From assembly GCF_002531935.1 (NCBI RefSeq), contig NZ_NWSV01000024.1, forward strand, positions 1 through 64,000: DNA of 64,000 nt, in the 5' to 3' direction. Each line of letters starts with the position of its first letter. Position 1 is the first letter of the stretch. Of the stretch, positions 59,937 to 64,000 are shown in pieces. Made by a program: the position numbers and the translations under genes. The stretch is from Rhizobium chutanense (lineage in GTDB: Bacteria > Pseudomonadota > Alphaproteobacteria > Rhizobiales > Rhizobiaceae). The notes beneath the pieces are model-generated. The model searched no databases. It was given only the letters and a program-made list of their open reading frames with translations, and was not told where the DNA came from.

Positions 59937-60824
59937 ATGGCTTACTCAGTTCTCAGCGACGGTACGACCAAGGCAAAGGCGACGGCGACAGCCGATCGCG
60001 CGCGACGCGATCCCATGCGGTGGGTGGTGCTGGCCATCCTTATTCTCCTCCTCGCCTTTACGCTCTTTCCGTTTTTCCTTGCTCTTCTCAACGCCGTCAA
60101 GGCGAGCGCCGAATACGCAGTCGGCGGACCGCTTTCGATTCCTCGGTCGATCGATCTCACGGCGCTCGAGAAATTCTGGACGGTGTCTGATTTCGGCCGC
60201 AAGCTCCTCAACAGCGTGGTGATCAGTCTCGCTGTGTCTATGTTGGGGGTACTGATAAGCCTGTTCAACGCCTATGCGATTGGGGTCGGCAGGGTGCCGG
60301 GTTCGCGCGTGATTTTGGTGGTTTTTCTTCTCGGCATCATGGTGCCGCAGGAGTCCATCATTTACCCGCTTTACTATATGGCGAAAGCGAGCGGCCTCTA
60401 TGATACGCAGCTTTCCGTGATCATCATTTTCGCGGTCCTGCAAAGCGCTTTCGGGACTTACCTGCTCTCGACCGTGCTGCGTACCTTTCCCAAGGAAATC
60501 CTCGAAGCGGCGGAGATGGATGGCTCGACCCACTGGAAAACGCTGTGGTTCGTCGTCGTCCCGATGCTGAGGCCGACGCTCATGGTCCTGGGAACCTTCT
60601 TTTTCATCTGGACTTGGAACGAATTCTTGATCCCGCTCGTCATGCTGGTGTCCAACAACAACCAGACGGTCTCGGTCGCCATGGGCCTCACCCGCGGTCA
60701 GAACATGTCGGACCCGGTGCTGCAGGCCTCGGCGGCTTTCCTGGGTATCATACCGACCGTGATCTTCTTCTTGATCTTCCAGCGCACGCTAACGCGCGGC
60801 ATCGCCGCTGGAGCAGTCAAATGA
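59937..60824 (+). CDS. Sugar ABC transporter permease (MalG/UgpE type)
   Basis: A 295-residue permease with a basic N-terminal tail (~25 residues) before the first span, the EAA loop KEILEAAEMDGSTHWKTLWFVVVPMLRP and the GIAAGAVK end. The start follows GGAGTAGATC. Forms the channel with the preceding gene. Confidence 0.9.
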   Translation: MAYSVLSDGTTKAKATATADRARRDPMRWVVLAILILLLAFTLFPFFLALLNAVKASAEYAVGGPLSIPRSIDLTALEKFWTVSDFGRKLLNSVVISLAVSMLGVLISLFNAYAIGVGRVPGSRVILVVFLLGIMVPQESIIYPLYYMAKASGLYDTQLSVIIIFAVLQSAFGTYLLSTVLRTFPKEILEAAEMDGSTHWKTLWFVVVPMLRPTLMVLGTFFFIWTWNEFLIPLVMLVSNNNQTVSVAMGLTRGQNMSDPVLQASAAFLGIIPTVIFFLIFQRTLTRGIAAGAVK

Positions 60825-60885
60825 TGACGTTTTTCACCCTTGACCATCCCATCGGTCCCGGTTGGGGACCAGCAAGGTTTTCAGT

Positions 60886-61962
<1,077 letters not shown>

Positions 61963-62071
61963 TATCGGTTATTCAAGGGCGGGCAGCTTCATAAAATCAT
62001 CATCGGTCTCTGCGAAGGGAGTGGCTCCGCACGATTCACTTCGTCATATCTGCAGCATCCGGATTTTCCAC

Positions 62072-62905
62072 ATGACATCCTCCCCGATATCAGCGCGCCT
62101 TTCCCCGAACGCGTCATCCCGTCTCATCGTTCTTGCCGAAACGGTGTTGAAGGCGGGTGAAACCGCCCGTAGCTCCCTGCGGCGGCGGACATCCGGGGAA
62201 ATGCTTGCCAAGGCGCCGCGCGATTACCAGACCGAGATCGATGTCGCCGTCGAGCGGATTATCGTCGATGAGATGGTCAAGGCCTTCCCGGATTATGCCA
62301 TCCAGGGCGAGGAAGCCGTCGGCAACCGCACGGCCGGGCCGGAAACGCCGATCATCTACATCGACCCGATCGACGGCACGACCAACTACGCCTGGGGCCT
62401 CCCGCATTTCGGCATGACGATCGCGATCGCCGAAGGCGGCAGGCTGGTCGCCGGCGTCGTCTATGACGCCATGCTGGACGAGTTGTTCAGCGCCGAACTC
62501 GGCGGCGGGGCTTATCTCAATGGCGAACGTATCCGCTGCGCCGATGTCGCCGAGATCGAAAACGTGCTGATCGGCGCCGGTCTGCCGATCCCGGGCCAGG
62601 TCAAGGCGGTTTCGGAAGGGACCTATTTCGATGCCATCAAACGCTTGATGGCCAATACGGCGGGCGTGCGCCGCCTGGGCTCGGCGGCACTGTCGATCGC
62701 CTATGTCGCCTGCGGCCGGCTGGACGGCTTCTTCGAGGACGGGCTGTCGATCCACGATTTCGGCGCTTCGGCGCTGATGGTCGAAGAGGCCGGCGGCATC
62801 GTCACCCGGTTTTCCGGTGCTGATGTCGACGGGCGCGGCGATATCCTTGCAGCCAGCAAGGCGCTGCATCCCTGGCTCAGGGAAGGCTTTCTCGTCAACG
62901 CGTGA
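62072..62905 (+). CDS. Inositol monophosphatase family protein
   Basis: A 277-residue Mg2+-dependent phosphatase. Motif 1 is QGEEAVGN and motif 2 DPIDGTTNYAWG, both intact. Motif 3 reads HDFGASALMVEEAGG, where WDxAAG is usual: the metal-binding Asp is kept but Trp is His. This may shift substrate preference. The ATG at 62072 has only a weak ribosome-binding site; a GTG at 62021 is an alternative. It lies 109 bases after the ATPase and is likely the last gene of the operon. Confidence 0.82.
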   Translation: MTSSPISARLSPNASSRLIVLAETVLKAGETARSSLRRRTSGEMLAKAPRDYQTEIDVAVERIIVDEMVKAFPDYAIQGEEAVGNRTAGPETPIIYIDPIDGTTNYAWGLPHFGMTIAIAEGGRLVAGVVYDAMLDELFSAELGGGAYLNGERIRCADVAEIENVLIGAGLPIPGQVKAVSEGTYFDAIKRLMANTAGVRRLGSAALSIAYVACGRLDGFFEDGLSIHDFGASALMVEEAGGIVTRFSGADVDGRGDILAASKALHPWLREGFLVNA

Positions 62906-62984
62906 ACCGGCACAGTCGCCGGGCTCCACCTTATGGAAATCTGCGGCGCGAGACACTATCTCTCGGCAAACAAGGAGATATCCA

Positions 62985-63494
62985 ATGACCGAAGAACGTG
63001 CAGTGCTCGCCGGTGGCTGCTTCTGGGGCATGCAGGACCTCATCCGCCGGTACAATGGCGTGATTTCCACCCGCGTCGGCTATACCGGCGGGGATGTGGC
63101 GAATGCGACCTACCGCAACCACGGAGCCCATGCCGAGGCGATCGAGATCCTCTTCGATCCCGCCAGGATCAGCTACCGCGAAATTCTCGAATTCTTCTTC
63201 CAGATCCATGACCCGAGCACGCGAAACCGCCAGGGCAACGACGTCGGCACGAGCTACCGCTCGGCGATCTTCACCGTCAGTCCCGAGCAGGAGCGCGTCG
63301 CCCGCGATACGATCGCCGATGTCGACGCCTCCGGCCTGTGGCCCGGCAAGGTCGTCACCGAAGTCGTGCCGGTCAGCGATTTCTGGGAGGCCGAGCCCGA
63401 GCACCAGGACTATCTCGAGCGGATTCCGAACGGCTATACCTGCCACTTCGTCCGGCCCGGCTGGAAACTGCCGGCCCGCCAGAAGATCGCCTGA
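62985..63494 (+). CDS. msrA: Peptide methionine sulfoxide reductase A
   Basis: A 169-residue enzyme that reduces methionine-S-sulfoxide in proteins. The catalytic motif GCFWG sits at residues 11-15 with the nucleophilic Cys12; VGYTGG and the HAEAIEI segment complete the active site. No resolving Cys is seen in a C-terminal tail, which ends PARQKIA; the only other Cys is in NGYTCHF. The ATG after AAGGAGATATCCA is clear, although the frame begins upstream inside the phosphatase gene. Confidence 0.94.
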   Translation: MTEERAVLAGGCFWGMQDLIRRYNGVISTRVGYTGGDVANATYRNHGAHAEAIEILFDPARISYREILEFFFQIHDPSTRNRQGNDVGTSYRSAIFTVSPEQERVARDTIADVDASGLWPGKVVTEVVPVSDFWEAEPEHQDYLERIPNGYTCHFVRPGWKLPARQKIA

Positions 63495-63561
63495 CGCAAT
63501 CGCGCATGCATGCCGGAAACAAGGCCGGCGTGCATGGCGCGTACACCGCTCAGCAGGCGGG

Positions 63562-64000
63562 TCAGAACCCCGTGCGATCGGCGATGACGCGCACCATTTC
63601 GTCGATGTCCCGATCGTGAATTTCGTGCCCGCCGCCAACGATCCGGTGCAGTTGGGCGGTCGGCGCGACACGGATGAAGGCTTCTCCGTGTTCGATCGGG
63701 AATAGCGGGTCCGACGTGCCGTGAATGACGAGAACCGGGACTTCGATGCGGGACGCATGCAGCGTTTCCGCCTTGTCCTCGCTCAAAAGCATGAAATGGT
63801 TGGTCGCGCTGACAAAGGACGCGGCCCGGTCCATGTCGCGTGCGATGAGGGCACCCGCCGCCTCGGCATCGTGCGGATGCCTGGTGCCGGCCAGCATGGC
63901 TGAATCGCGACGCAGGAAATCGGCGATGGCCCCAAGATCCGACCAGTCGATGTTTTCGGCAGCAGCGGAATGTTCCTTGTAAGCTTTGGTCGAAGAAGGC
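63562..64000 (-). CDS. Alpha/beta hydrolase, C-terminal part (runs off the window)
   Basis: The last ~145 residues of an alpha/beta-fold hydrolase. The strand PVLVIHGTSDPLFPIEHGEA carries the acid residue of the triad (Asp in GTSDP), and GGGHEIHDRDIDEMVRVI carries the catalytic His. The reading frame is open to the window edge; the nucleophile motif lies outside. An internal ATG at 63897 is not the real start. Confidence 0.82.
   Translation of the reverse strand, partial: PSSTKAYKEHSAAAENIDWSDLGAIADFLRRDSAMLAGTRHPHDAEAAGALIARDMDRAASFVSATNHFMLLSEDKAETLHASRIEVPVLVIHGTSDPLFPIEHGEAFIRVAPTAQLHRIVGGGHEIHDRDIDEMVRVIADRTGF

Overview
The window reads as chromosomal or megaplasmid DNA of a Rhizobiales alphaproteobacterium, most likely Rhizobium or a close relative. 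The basis is high GC, densely packed ABC-import operons, a ScpA/BhbA-type methylmalonyl-CoA mutase, a GbsR-cydDCABX oxidase operon and a Rhizobium-style palindromic intergenic element. I see no rRNA, tRNA, CRISPR array, insertion sequence, phage gene or replication origin. Nearly all of it is accessory nutrient uptake and catabolism.

Layout. 1-1948: metNI-type ABC transporter behind a strongly structured leader, with no metQ. 1949-3307: FMN monooxygenase of the NtaA/SnaA/DszA group, convergent with metI. 3406-6706: methylmalonyl-CoA mutase and an FAH-family hydrolase. 7077-16796: two Gfo/Idh/MocA dehydrogenases, a VOC protein, an AraC regulator, a complete sugar ABC transporter and a two-enzyme fusion (Gfo/Idh dehydrogenase plus aldo-keto reductase). 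16887-17494: RelE/RHH toxin-antitoxin pair. 17612-24656 (minus): gbsR-like regulator, cydD, cydC, cydA, cydB and the 39-residue cydX, with an FNR/FixK-type box correctly spaced from a -10 element and a perfect palindrome in the leader. 24986-28850: HupE/UreJ, a D-hydroxyacid dehydrogenase, a Tim44-domain protein, YbaK and a tiny ORF.

29434-36616 is a tight seven-gene operon: ABC importer, glycerophosphodiester phosphodiesterase, LacI regulator and inositol-monophosphatase-family phosphatase. It looks built to import a phosphodiester, cut it and dephosphorylate it. A TPR-GGDEF protein follows on the other strand.

39316-53474 combines a peptide-type ABC operon (with class V aminotransferase and an atypical GDPD), a ribose-type ABC transporter split by a divergent promoter, an FMN monooxygenase, and two SfnB/DszC-like flavoproteins. 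The promoter regions of the split transporter and of one flavoprotein share a TCTA-N9-TAGA dyad. I read this as a candidate organosulfur scavenging regulon; this is the most interesting part of the window.

53603-54469 holds a ParDE pair and the C-terminal relic of a VapC/FitB toxin, which lies in frame behind the stop codon of a LacI-type regulator (54470-55513). 55647-62905 is the divergent sugar/polyol operon that this LacI protein probably controls through two AAACGTTT operators. msrA and a partial alpha/beta hydrolase end the window.
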